Positions 51,707 through 59,544 of a stretch of DNA of 64,000 bases are shown here, in pieces. Within the stretch, counting starts at the first letter, position 1; each line of letters opens with the position of its first letter. A model generated the notes under the pieces. That model was not told the origin of the DNA and ran no database searches. It saw only the letters and a program-made list of their open reading frames with translations. The DNA is from Actinomycetes bacterium (GTDB taxonomy: Bacteria > Actinomycetota > Coriobacteriia > WRKU01 > WQUG01): contig JAISUC010000023.1 of NCBI GenBank assembly GCA_031272275.1, positions 68,605 to 132,604 of the forward strand, written 5' to 3'. The position numbers and the translations under genes are program-made.

Positions 51707-52656
51707 CAACTGAATACGCGCATACGCCGGTGATGACCGCGCAGGTCATGGAGCTGCTGGCACCGCGCCCGGGCGACATCGTGTTGGATGCGACGGCGGG
51801 CGGCGCCGGTCACGGACGCCTGATTTGCGAGGCCATCGCACCGAATGGCACCTACGTCGGCATCGACCAGGACGCAAGCGCACTCGCGGCCGCTGCCGCC
51901 CGATTGGACGGGTCGCTCGCAGAGGGGGAGCTCATCTTGCTGCACGGAAACTTCCGGCACATCGATGACCTGCTCTGTTCCGCCAACCTGGGCTACATCG
52001 ACCGCGCGCTGTTTGACGTCGGCGTTTCGTCGCACCAGCTGGACACGCCCGAACGCGGCTTTTCCTATATGACGGACGGTCCGCTGGACATGCGGATGGA
52101 CGCGGACGGTGGCGGCATGACGGCATACGAGCTGTTGGGGGAGTGGGATGCCCGCGACCTGACCGCCATTCTGCACGATTACGGTGAGGAAAAATGGGCC
52201 GCGCGCATCGCGGACTTCATAGTCCGGCGGCGTGAAGCGGGAACGCTGCCCAGAACGGGACGCGAGCTGGCGGAGCTGGTGAAACAGGCGATCCCGGCTT
52301 CTGCGCGCAGGACCGGGGGAAACCCCGCCAAGCGGACCTTTCAGGCGCTGCGGGTGGCAGTCAATGACGAGCTGGGAGCCTTGCGCGAAGGACTGACCGC
52401 AGCCATCCGCTGGCTGCGTCCGGGAGGACGCGTGGTGGTGGCGAGCTTCCAGTCACTGGAAGACCGGCTGGTCAAGCAGGTGTTCGCCGACCACGCAGGG
52501 CGGTGTACCTGTCCGCCGGATTTGCCGGTCTGTGCTTGCGGGAGCCACGCGTACCTGCGGGTGCTGACCAAAAGCGCGCTGCGTCCGGACGCAGACGAGG
52601 TTGCACAAAACCCGCGCGCGAAAGCGACGCGGCTGCGTGCGGCAGAACGTCTGTAA
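51703..52656 (+). CDS. rsmH: 16S rRNA m4C1402 methyltransferase
   Basis: 317 residues, SAM-dependent N4 methylation of C1402. The start is TTG 51703, overlapping the mraZ stop; the first residues (TTEYAHTPVMTAQVMELLAP) match the family. The SAM motif is LDATAGGAGHG, followed by DQDASAL, DVGVSSHQLDTPERGFSY, GGNPAKRTFQALRVAVN and the C-terminal CTCPPDLPVCACG. There is no clear ribosome-binding site, so it depends on coupling to mraZ. Confidence 0.95.
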   Translation: MTTEYAHTPVMTAQVMELLAPRPGDIVLDATAGGAGHGRLICEAIAPNGTYVGIDQDASALAAAAARLDGSLAEGELILLHGNFRHIDDLLCSANLGYIDRALFDVGVSSHQLDTPERGFSYMTDGPLDMRMDADGGGMTAYELLGEWDARDLTAILHDYGEEKWAARIADFIVRRREAGTLPRTGRELAELVKQAIPASARRTGGNPAKRTFQALRVAVNDELGALREGLTAAIRWLRPGGRVVVASFQSLEDRLVKQVFADHAGRCTCPPDLPVCACGSHAYLRVLTKSALRPDADEVAQNPRAKATRLRAAERL

Positions 52657-52732
52657 GTCTGCGGAAAACGGCAGCTGAACGACGGACGACCACGACAACG
52701 ACCGACAACGACCGACAGAAAGGGGGGACGTC

Positions 52733-53356
52733 ATGACACACAAGCAAACTACTGCCAAGGCCGGCAAAGCCTCCCGCGCAAACCGCGCGGCAAAGGCAAA
52801 GACCGGTACGGCCATGCGCGCGGCAAACCGCGCGGCAAACGATGACCTGGGGCGCAGGCTGTTCGTGACGATCCTGCTTGTCTTGACCGTCGTGTTCGGT
52901 CTGGCCATCGTGCCGATTTTGCTGAACAACGCCGCCAAGGAAAGCTTGGCACGCCTGGATGCGATCAACGACCGTATCGAGGCGCGCCTGAACGAGGCGC
53001 AGGAACTCGAACTGAAGCGTGCGACCTTGTTGTCCTCGGGGCGCATCGAGCGCATCGCGGTAAACGACCTGCACATGGTTCACGAAACCGCGGCCCAGAT
53101 GACCGTCGAGTTGCCGTCTGCACAGGCGGCGGCTGACAGCGCGCAGCTTGCCGACGCTACGTCGGCAACCGCCGCGACCGCAACCGTGCCCACAACACAG
53201 GTTGCAGCCCTGCCGACCGACACAACCGTCCCGACGGTTGACGACACGGCGGCCTGGGTTCGCATCCTGGCAGGCTTGACCGCAGGCGAGGCCTCGACCC
53301 TGTTGGTGGGCGACGTCGGTCTGGCGGGCATGAATCAAATCGGCCAGTCACGCTGA
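52733..53356 (+). CDS. ftsL: FtsL-like division protein
   Basis: 207 residues at the ftsL position of dcw. Basic, Ala-rich cytoplasmic tail (KAGKASRANRAAKAKTGTAM), one membrane helix (FVTILLVLTVVFGLAIVPIL), then a short coiled coil (ESLARLDAINDRIEARLNEA). It has an unusually long Ala/Thr/Pro/Asp-rich C-terminal tail of ~100 residues where typical FtsL ends soon after the coil. ATG 52733 follows AAAGGGGGG. The name rests on position and topology, since FtsL sequences diverge strongly. Confidence 0.75.
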   Translation: MTHKQTTAKAGKASRANRAAKAKTGTAMRAANRAANDDLGRRLFVTILLVLTVVFGLAIVPILLNNAAKESLARLDAINDRIEARLNEAQELELKRATLLSSGRIERIAVNDLHMVHETAAQMTVELPSAQAAADSAQLADATSATAATATVPTTQVAALPTDTTVPTVDDTAAWVRILAGLTAGEASTLLVGDVGLAGMNQIGQSR

Positions 53357-53378
53357 CCGGTAGCGGGGATCTGTCGCG

Positions 53379-55196
53379 ATGTCCAGCAACAAACTGGCCG
53401 GTAGCCCGGGAATTCTGCGTGTTATCACAGGCGTCCTGCTGCTGTGTCTGGTAGCTGCGGCAGGACGCTTCATTCAGCTGCAGGTCGTCTATGCATCCAG
53501 GCTCTCTGCCGCCGCCGAATCCCAGCGTCTGCTGCAGACCGAGCTCCCCGCCAAACGCGGCACGGTGACCGACCGCAACGGATCGGTGTTGGCGCAATCG
53601 GTGCAAACCTACGACGTGATCGCCGATCCGCGCAATCTGGCCAAACTCTACAGCGCCTACACCACCGAATGCGCAACCGCGGGCACCACGCCGCAGCTGA
53701 GCTATGAACAGTTGCTGGATCAGATGGCCGACACCTTGTCGGTGACGTTCAACGAGGATCGCACCCGCGTGCGCGGCCTGCTGGAAAACAAGCAAAAGTC
53801 CGGGACGCTCTCCCGCTATGCCCTGTTGGCGAAAAAAACCGCATCGGAAACACGCGATGCCTATCTGGCACGGGCATCCGCCGCGGAAACCGACACGGCC
53901 GAGGTCGCGCTGTACAAACGCGCTCTGCGAAACATCAGCTTCAAGCTGGTCTACAAACGCGTCTATCCGCAGAACACGGTGGGCGCGCAAATCATCGGGT
54001 TTTTGAGCAACGAAGGCACCGGGACCGCCGGTATCGAGCAGCGCTATGACGAGCTGTTGGCCGGTACCCCCGGAGTGACCTTCAGCGAACGCGACAAACA
54101 GGGCAACCTCATTCCGTCGGGTAAACAGAAAACCATCGAGCCGGTCAACGGTCCCAGCATCATGCTGACGATTGACAACGAAATCCAGTATCAGGTCCAG
54201 GCTGAACTGAAAGCCGCCGTCAAAAAATACAAAGCCGCCGGCGCATCGGCCATCGTGATGGATCCGTCCACCGGCGAAATCTATGCCTCGGCATCGTATC
54301 CCACCTTTGACCCGAACAAACGCGACAAGATGAAACCGGAATCGCTGCAAAACGCCGCCTTCGTGAACCCCATCGAGCCGGGATCGACCATGAAAACGGT
54401 CACGCTGGCAGGGGCGCTGGATGCCGGTGTCGTCACGACGAAAACAAAGTTCAAGGTCCCCTGGCGCATCACGGTGGGCACGCGCACGGTCAAAGACTCG
54501 CACGAACACGGCACGCAGACCATGACGGTCTCGAAAATCATCGAACAGTCCAGCAACGTCGGGACCACGCGCATCGCTCAAAAGGTCGGCAGCACGAAAT
54601 ACTATCAGATCCTGCGCCAGTTCAAGATCACGCAGACCACCGGCATCGATTACCCCGGCGCGGGCAAAGGCCAGGTGTTGACACCGGACGACTGGTCGGA
54701 CGTGTCGCTGTCGAATATGTCATTCGGCCAGGGCCTTTCGATGACGCCGCTGCAGCTGGCGCGCGCGGTGGCGGCGATTGCAAACGACGGCGTCATGACC
54801 ACGCCTCACCTGCTGAAAGACATCCCCGACGGCTCGCACGAACTGCCCGAATGGCCGACCGAACGCGTCATGAGCAGTGATGCGGCAGCCGACGCCAACA
54901 CAGTCCTGAAACGCGTCATGACCAAAGGCACGGGCAGCGGGGTGCAGGTCCCGGGTTACACGGTCGCGGGCAAAACCGGCACGGCGCAAAAAGCCAAAGG
55001 TGGCAGCTACGTCGACGGCGCCTACGTCAGCAGTTTCATCGGCTACCTGCCTGCTGACGACCCCAAATTGCTGGTGTATGTGCTGCTGGACGAACCGAAA
55101 GCCGGCTATTACGGCGCCCAGGTCGCAGGCCCCTCGTTTGCCAACATTGCAACATTTGCCGCCCGCCAGTTAGAGCTCACCCCCGATGCGCCCTAA
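53379..55196 (+). CDS. ftsI: Division-specific class B penicillin-binding protein (FtsI/PBP3-like)
   Basis: 605 residues, septal transpeptidase partnered with FtsW. N-terminal helix (GVLLLCLVAAAGRFIQLQVV), dimerisation domain with AKRGTVTDRNGSVLAQS, and a transpeptidase domain with the active-site motifs STMK (in EPGSTMKTVTL), SSN and KTGT in the correct order. No PASTA domains. ATG 53379 is 22 nt after ftsL. Confidence 0.95.
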   Translation: MSSNKLAGSPGILRVITGVLLLCLVAAAGRFIQLQVVYASRLSAAAESQRLLQTELPAKRGTVTDRNGSVLAQSVQTYDVIADPRNLAKLYSAYTTECATAGTTPQLSYEQLLDQMADTLSVTFNEDRTRVRGLLENKQKSGTLSRYALLAKKTASETRDAYLARASAAETDTAEVALYKRALRNISFKLVYKRVYPQNTVGAQIIGFLSNEGTGTAGIEQRYDELLAGTPGVTFSERDKQGNLIPSGKQKTIEPVNGPSIMLTIDNEIQYQVQAELKAAVKKYKAAGASAIVMDPSTGEIYASASYPTFDPNKRDKMKPESLQNAAFVNPIEPGSTMKTVTLAGALDAGVVTTKTKFKVPWRITVGTRTVKDSHEHGTQTMTVSKIIEQSSNVGTTRIAQKVGSTKYYQILRQFKITQTTGIDYPGAGKGQVLTPDDWSDVSLSNMSFGQGLSMTPLQLARAVAAIANDGVMTTPHLLKDIPDGSHELPEWPTERVMSSDAAADANTVLKRVMTKGTGSGVQVPGYTVAGKTGTAQKAKGGSYVDGAYVSSFIGYLPADDPKLLVYVLLDEPKAGYYGAQVAGPSFANIATFAARQLELTPDAP

Positions 55197-55205
55197 AATA
55201 GACCT

Positions 55206-56861
55206 ATGAATGAACATCCGCACACGATAACGGAACTGCTTGCGCGCTCGGGAGGCGCGCTTTGGCTGTCTGGTGACAGCGCCGCCGACATCGATGGGAC
55301 CCGGGTGGGGGAGTACGTCCCGACGTCGCTTGCGCACGATTCGCGGCGCGTGACCCCGGGCAGCCTGTTTTTTGCCGTGCCGGGATTTGCGGCAGACGGC
55401 CACGACTACGTGTCCGCCGCCGCCGATGCGGGCGCGGTGGCCGCCGTGGTCGAACACCCGGTGGCAGGCGTCACATTGCCCCAGTTCGGGGTCGCTGATG
55501 TGCGCCGCGCGCTGGCATACGCCGCCGCCGCTTGGTATGGCGACCCCAGTCACGCCTTTGCGCTGACCGGGGTGACCGGCACCAACGGAAAGACGACGAC
55601 CTGCTATCTGCTGGATGCGATTCTGCGTGCCGCCGGACGTGAGACCGGACTGATCGGTACGGTCGAGACACGCGTGGCCGGTGTGGCGCATCCCAGCGAA
55701 CGCACGACGCCCGATGCGCTGGCACTGCAGGAACTGTTTGCGCAGATGCGTGATTCGAACGTCGGGGCCTGTGTGATGGAGGTGTCCTCGCACGCGCTGG
55801 ATTTGCACCGGGTCGACGCCAGTCGCTTTGCCGTCGCGGCCTTCACCAACCTGACGCAGGATCATCTGGATTATCACAGCGACATGGACGCGTATCGCAG
55901 CGCCAAGGAATCGTTGTTTACCGCGCAGGAGGTCGCGGCGCGCGTCGTCTGCGTCGACACCGACGAGGGACGTGCGCTGGCACAGCGCCTGACGGCAGCC
56001 GGCCACGAGGTGATCACCGCGGGAACCGGGACTGCGCGCGAGACCCCCCCATCGTCAGCCTCTGGGTCTGTCGGTTTGGGTACCTGTCATTCCGGGGGCA
56101 CGCAGTGCAACCCGGAATCCATAGTGAACGACGACGGAACGTGCGGCCGTCCGCAGGACGGCGAGAACGGCATTCAAATAATCGCGGCGGGCGTGCACCG
56201 GCACGCGCGCGGCAGCGATTTCACGCTGGTGACCCCCGAGGGGACCGTGCCGGTTACGCTCCCGCTGTTGGGTGCCTATAACGTCAGCAACGCGGTGACG
56301 GCAGCCGCCTGTGCCTGGGCACAGGGCATCGCGCCTGATACCATTGCGCGCGGACTGAACGCAGCGCCCCAGGTGCCCGGGCGGCTGGAGCAAATCGAAG
56401 GTGGCCGGGATTTTCAGGTGGTCGTCGATTACGCGCACACCCCCGATGCCCTGCGTGTGGCGCTTTCCGCCCTGCGTGCGGTTACCCCCGGGCGGGTGAT
56501 TGTGGTCTGCGGCTGCGGCGGAGACCGCGACCGGACCAAGCGTCCGCTGATGGGACGTGCGGCGGGTCAGGGCGCCGACGTCGTCTATGCGACCAGCGAC
56601 AACCCGCGCAGCGAGAACCCGGCATCCATCATCGACGAGATGCTGCCCGGCTTGGCACAGACGGATGCCGAATACCACGTGGTGGTCGAACGCGACGCGG
56701 CGATACGCGCCGCGATTACCGGCGCGCGCGCAGGCGACTGTGTCCTGATAGCGGGCAAAGGACACGAGGACTATCAGATCTTCGCCGACCGCACCATCCA
56801 CTTCGATGACCGCGAACAAGCCCGCGCCGCGCTATTGGACGGCATAGCAGGTGAGCTCTAG
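55206..56861 (+). CDS. murE: UDP-MurNAc-L-Ala-D-Glu ligase MurE with repeat-derived inserts
   Basis: 551 residues versus the usual ~480-500. ATP motif GVTGTNGKTTTCYLLDAIL, substrate segment TTPDALALQ, carbamylated-Lys region, and C-terminal DNPRSENP. The last is the DNPR form typical of enzymes that add meso-diaminopimelate. Two inserts coincide with repeat DNA. One is GEYVP at 35-39 before the conserved DSRRVTPGSLFF. The other is a ~55-residue stretch (about 276-330, TARETPPSSASG ... GRPQDGENG) holding the 20-bp word and a GTCATTCCGG element. Conserved blocks resume at GSDFTLVTPEGT. The gene is intact, so the inserts are tolerated. ATG 55206 follows ftsI closely. Confidence 0.95.
   Translation: MNEHPHTITELLARSGGALWLSGDSAADIDGTRVGEYVPTSLAHDSRRVTPGSLFFAVPGFAADGHDYVSAAADAGAVAAVVEHPVAGVTLPQFGVADVRRALAYAAAAWYGDPSHAFALTGVTGTNGKTTTCYLLDAILRAAGRETGLIGTVETRVAGVAHPSERTTPDALALQELFAQMRDSNVGACVMEVSSHALDLHRVDASRFAVAAFTNLTQDHLDYHSDMDAYRSAKESLFTAQEVAARVVCVDTDEGRALAQRLTAAGHEVITAGTGTARETPPSSASGSVGLGTCHSGGTQCNPESIVNDDGTCGRPQDGENGIQIIAAGVHRHARGSDFTLVTPEGTVPVTLPLLGAYNVSNAVTAAACAWAQGIAPDTIARGLNAAPQVPGRLEQIEGGRDFQVVVDYAHTPDALRVALSALRAVTPGRVIVVCGCGGDRDRTKRPLMGRAAGQGADVVYATSDNPRSENPASIIDEMLPGLAQTDAEYHVVVERDAAIRAAITGARAGDCVLIAGKGHEDYQIFADRTIHFDDREQARAALLDGIAGEL
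55307..55321 (-). repeat. Dispersed GGGACGTACTCCC word (exact) in murE
   Basis: GGGGGAGTACGTCCC, translated GEYVP at residues 35-39; GGGAC at 55296 pairs with its GTCCC end. Confidence 0.9.
56031..56050 (-). repeat. Dispersed 20-bp word, copy 2 (murE)
   Basis: ACTGCGCGCGAGACCCCCCC, the exact reverse complement of copies 1 and 3. Translated TARETPP in MurE. Confidence 0.92.
56086..56121 (+). repeat. GTCATTCCGG...CCGGAATCC element inside murE
   Basis: GTCATTCCGGG at the left and CCCGGAATCC at the right pair around GGCACGCAGTGCAA. Translated in frame within the MurE insert. Followed by a CCGTCC-gca-GGACGG dyad (56147-56161). Confidence 0.88.
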
Positions 56862-58384
56862 TGTTTCAGATGACTGCAAAAGAGATTGCTGCTGCTGCCG
56901 GGGCTCGGCTCTATATCGGGGATGCCACGGTCACAGCCGACAGCTGCGTGATCGACTCGCGGCAGTCCCGTCCCGGCTCGCTGTTTATCGCCTTTTGCGG
57001 CGAGCACACTGACGGGCATCTGTATCTGCAGGCAGCCGTTGACGCCGGAGCCACCGTGCTGTTGGTGACCGATGCGCGGGCAGAGTTACCGGTGGGGGTG
57101 ACGGTACTGTTGGCTGACGACGCAGAGCGCGCCCTGCAAAACTTGGCGCGCCACCAGCGCCGGCTGCTGGATATCCCGGTGGTGGGTATCACCGGCTCGG
57201 TGGGTAAAACCACGACGCGTCAGCTCACGGCAGCCGCGCTGACGGCGGCCGGGCTGACGGTCACGTCCAGTCGCGCGAACGAGAACAACGAACTGGGTGT
57301 GCCGCTGACGCTGTTGTCGGTGACCGCGGACACGCAGGTGCTGGTGGTCGAGATGGGGATGCGCGGCAGCGGAGAGATTGCGCTGTTGGCAGACATCGCC
57401 CGCCCGACCATCGGGGTCGTGACCACCATCGGCGACGGTCACATCGAGCGCCTGGGCAGTCGCGACGCCATCGCGAACGCGAAGGCCGAGCTGTTGCAGG
57501 CGCTGCCTGCCGACGGCTGGGCGATACTCGACGCCGCCGGCGCATACCGTGCACGTCTGGCCGAACATACCACAGCGCGAGTCCTGGATGTACTGCTTTC
57601 TGTCGGAGAAAACGAAGCGGAAGCATACGGGGGGGTCTCGCGCGCAGTTCCGCAGATGCGCGTTGGCTACAAGGCGCATCGAGGACTGTTTGAGCACGTG
57701 ACCCCCCCGTGTGCTTCCGCGTCAGATAACAGTGTTGTGGATAACGAGGGGGGGTTATCCTCTGAGCTCGCTGCATCAGAACTGCTGAAAGCCACCGGTG
57801 CAGGCGTGGACGCCCAGGGCCGCGCGTTCGGGACGGTGACTTTTCCCGACGGGTACCGTGGCTCCGTGCACCTGCGTCTGCTGGGGATGCATGCGCTGCC
57901 GGATGCGCTGTTTGCGCTGGCGGTCGGATACTTGCTGGGTTGTGACCCCGATCGGCTGTTGGCAGGGGTTGCCGCCTGTGACAGCGAGGGCATGCGTATG
58001 CGCATCGAGTCGCTGCCCGGGTGTGACATCCGCATTGTCAACGATGCCTACAACGCGAATCCCGACTCGACCGCGGCGGCGTTGCGTACGCTCGCCGCGA
58101 TGGAAACGACGGGTCGTCGCATCGCGGTGCTGGGGGATATGCTGGAACTGGGATCGATGGCGCGCGTGGCACATCGTGACATACAGCGACTGGCCGACGA
58201 CCTGGGGCTTGACCGGGTGTTTTGCTATGGCAGATGGTATGGGGATGCGTACGAGGATCGGGACGCACTCCTGAAAGATTTAATTGCGTATCTGGCTGAC
58301 GGCGATATTGTCCTGTTCAAAGGCTCGCGCGGAATGCAGATGGAACTGATGGTGGATGCGTTGAAAGGACAGGTGCGATGCTGA
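56861..58384 (+). CDS. murF: UDP-MurNAc-tripeptide-D-Ala-D-Ala ligase MurF with a repeat-derived insert
   Basis: 507 residues against a usual ~450-480. The start is GTG 56861, one base overlapping the MurE stop, with AGGTGAG upstream; ATG 56870 is possible. ATP motif GITGSVGKTTTRQL, VEMGMRGSGEIALL, and the C-terminal NDAYNANPDSTAAAL. Residues ~257-310, between VLSVGENEAEA and AFGTVTFPDG, are an insert whose DNA begins with the 20-bp word and ends with an inverted partner (57629-57710). It also has a GGATAAC/GTTATCC dyad. It sits in the same part of the central domain as the MurE insert. Overlaps mraY by 7 nt. Confidence 0.94.
   Translation: MFQMTAKEIAAAAGARLYIGDATVTADSCVIDSRQSRPGSLFIAFCGEHTDGHLYLQAAVDAGATVLLVTDARAELPVGVTVLLADDAERALQNLARHQRRLLDIPVVGITGSVGKTTTRQLTAAALTAAGLTVTSSRANENNELGVPLTLLSVTADTQVLVVEMGMRGSGEIALLADIARPTIGVVTTIGDGHIERLGSRDAIANAKAELLQALPADGWAILDAAGAYRARLAEHTTARVLDVLLSVGENEAEAYGGVSRAVPQMRVGYKAHRGLFEHVTPPCASASDNSVVDNEGGLSSELAASELLKATGAGVDAQGRAFGTVTFPDGYRGSVHLRLLGMHALPDALFALAVGYLLGCDPDRLLAGVAACDSEGMRMRIESLPGCDIRIVNDAYNANPDSTAAALRTLAAMETTGRRIAVLGDMLELGSMARVAHRDIQRLADDLGLDRVFCYGRWYGDAYEDRDALLKDLIAYLADGDIVLFKGSRGMQMELMVDALKGQVRC
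57629..57710 (+). repeat. 82-bp element in murF bounded by GGGGGGGTCTC and GTGACCCCCCC
   Basis: The left end is the exact 20-bp word (57629-57648, copy 3). The right end is its imperfect inverted partner. Translated throughout. Downstream, GGATAAC (57739-57745) and GTTATCC (57754-57760) form another perfect dyad that includes TGTGGATAA, an exact DnaA-box word. Confidence 0.85.
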
Positions 58385-59514
58385 CAAAGCTGGCACAATA
58401 TCCGACCTTCCAGGTGTTTTTGGTCCTGGCGGCCAGCGTGGGGTTTGTGGCCCTGGTGACCCCGCTGCTGATTCGATTCCTGAAACAGCACGGAATCGGA
58501 CAGGAGATTCGCGCCGAAGGACTGCGCGAGCATTTGGTGAAAAAGGGCACGCCCACGATGGGCGGAATCGTAATTCTGGTGGTGGCCGCCCTGCTGTTTG
58601 CGCTGATGACTTCGTTTGCCTACCCCGATTTGGCGGTATCCAGCGCAAAGAAAATCGCGAACTTCAACCGCGGCATCAAATGCGCCGTGGTGGTGCTGGT
58701 CGGGATGCTGGGTTGCGGCGCGCTGGGTTTCATCGATGACGTGACCAAGGTTGTACACAAACGCAGCCTGGGGCTGTCTGCGGTCGCGAAAATCATCGGG
58801 CAGGTCACGATTGCCCTGGTGACCACGATGCTGGCGGTCAACTGGGCACACGTCAGCTGTGATTTGCAGCTGCCGGCGACGACGATTCACGTGCCGCTGG
58901 ATATCTGGGCGACACGCATCATGTTGCCCGTGGGGGTGGCGGCGCATTTCGGGGTCGACGGGGCGCTGGTGATTCCCTGGGTCTATTTGGCATTCGCGCT
59001 GATTATGATTGTCGGGATGAGTAACGCCACGAATCTGACCGACGGTCTGGACGGACTGGCCGCCGGCTGCGTGATGATTGTGGGAATCGTCTATGCCGCC
59101 ATCGCGTACGCGCAAAACAGCCTGCCGGTCAGCCTGGTGGCGGCGGCGGTGGCGGGTGGCTGCGTGGGTTTCTTGTGGTGGAACTGCCATCCGGCAGACA
59201 TCTTTATGGGCGACACCGGTTCCTTGGGGCTGGGGGGCGCGATCGCGGCGCTGGCCATGGTGACGAAAACCGAGCTGTTGGTGGTGGTCATCGGCGGGAT
59301 TTTCGTGATCGAGGCGCTGTCGGTCATCATCCAGGTGGCGGTGTTCAAACGCACGCGGCGGCGCGTGTTTCGCATGGCGCCGATACACCATCATTTCGAG
59401 ATGTGCGGTTGGTCGGAAACCAAGGTGATGGTCAGGTTTTGGGTGATTACGGGCACGCTCGCGGCTCTGGGATTTTGCATTTACTTCTTCCAGTCGACCC
59501 GCCTCGGAGGATGA
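58378..59514 (+). CDS. mraY: Phospho-MurNAc-pentapeptide translocase
   Basis: 378 residues, ten membrane helices. Transfers phospho-MurNAc-pentapeptide to undecaprenyl phosphate to make lipid I. Family motifs: KKGTPTMGGIVIL, GFIDDVTKVVHKRSLGLSA (catalytic DD), NATNLTDGLDGLAAG, FMGDTGSLGLGGAIA and APIHHHFEMCGW. A slightly long extracytoplasmic loop with HVSCDLQLPATTIHVPLDIW precedes the NATNLTDGLDG motif. Overlaps murF. Confidence 0.96.
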   Translation: MLTKLAQYPTFQVFLVLAASVGFVALVTPLLIRFLKQHGIGQEIRAEGLREHLVKKGTPTMGGIVILVVAALLFALMTSFAYPDLAVSSAKKIANFNRGIKCAVVVLVGMLGCGALGFIDDVTKVVHKRSLGLSAVAKIIGQVTIALVTTMLAVNWAHVSCDLQLPATTIHVPLDIWATRIMLPVGVAAHFGVDGALVIPWVYLAFALIMIVGMSNATNLTDGLDGLAAGCVMIVGIVYAAIAYAQNSLPVSLVAAAVAGGCVGFLWWNCHPADIFMGDTGSLGLGGAIAALAMVTKTELLVVVIGGIFVIEALSVIIQVAVFKRTRRRVFRMAPIHHHFEMCGWSETKVMVRFWVITGTLAALGFCIYFFQSTRLGG

Positions 59515-59544
59515 GCACTTGACTGCGCTCATTAAGGACTGCAT

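Noticed and set aside
52136-52150. Further copies of the dispersed word in rsmH, murD (60210) and murG (63215)
   Set aside because: They differ at several core bases and encode residues expected of the families (GEWD, WDVL), so they are probably chance.
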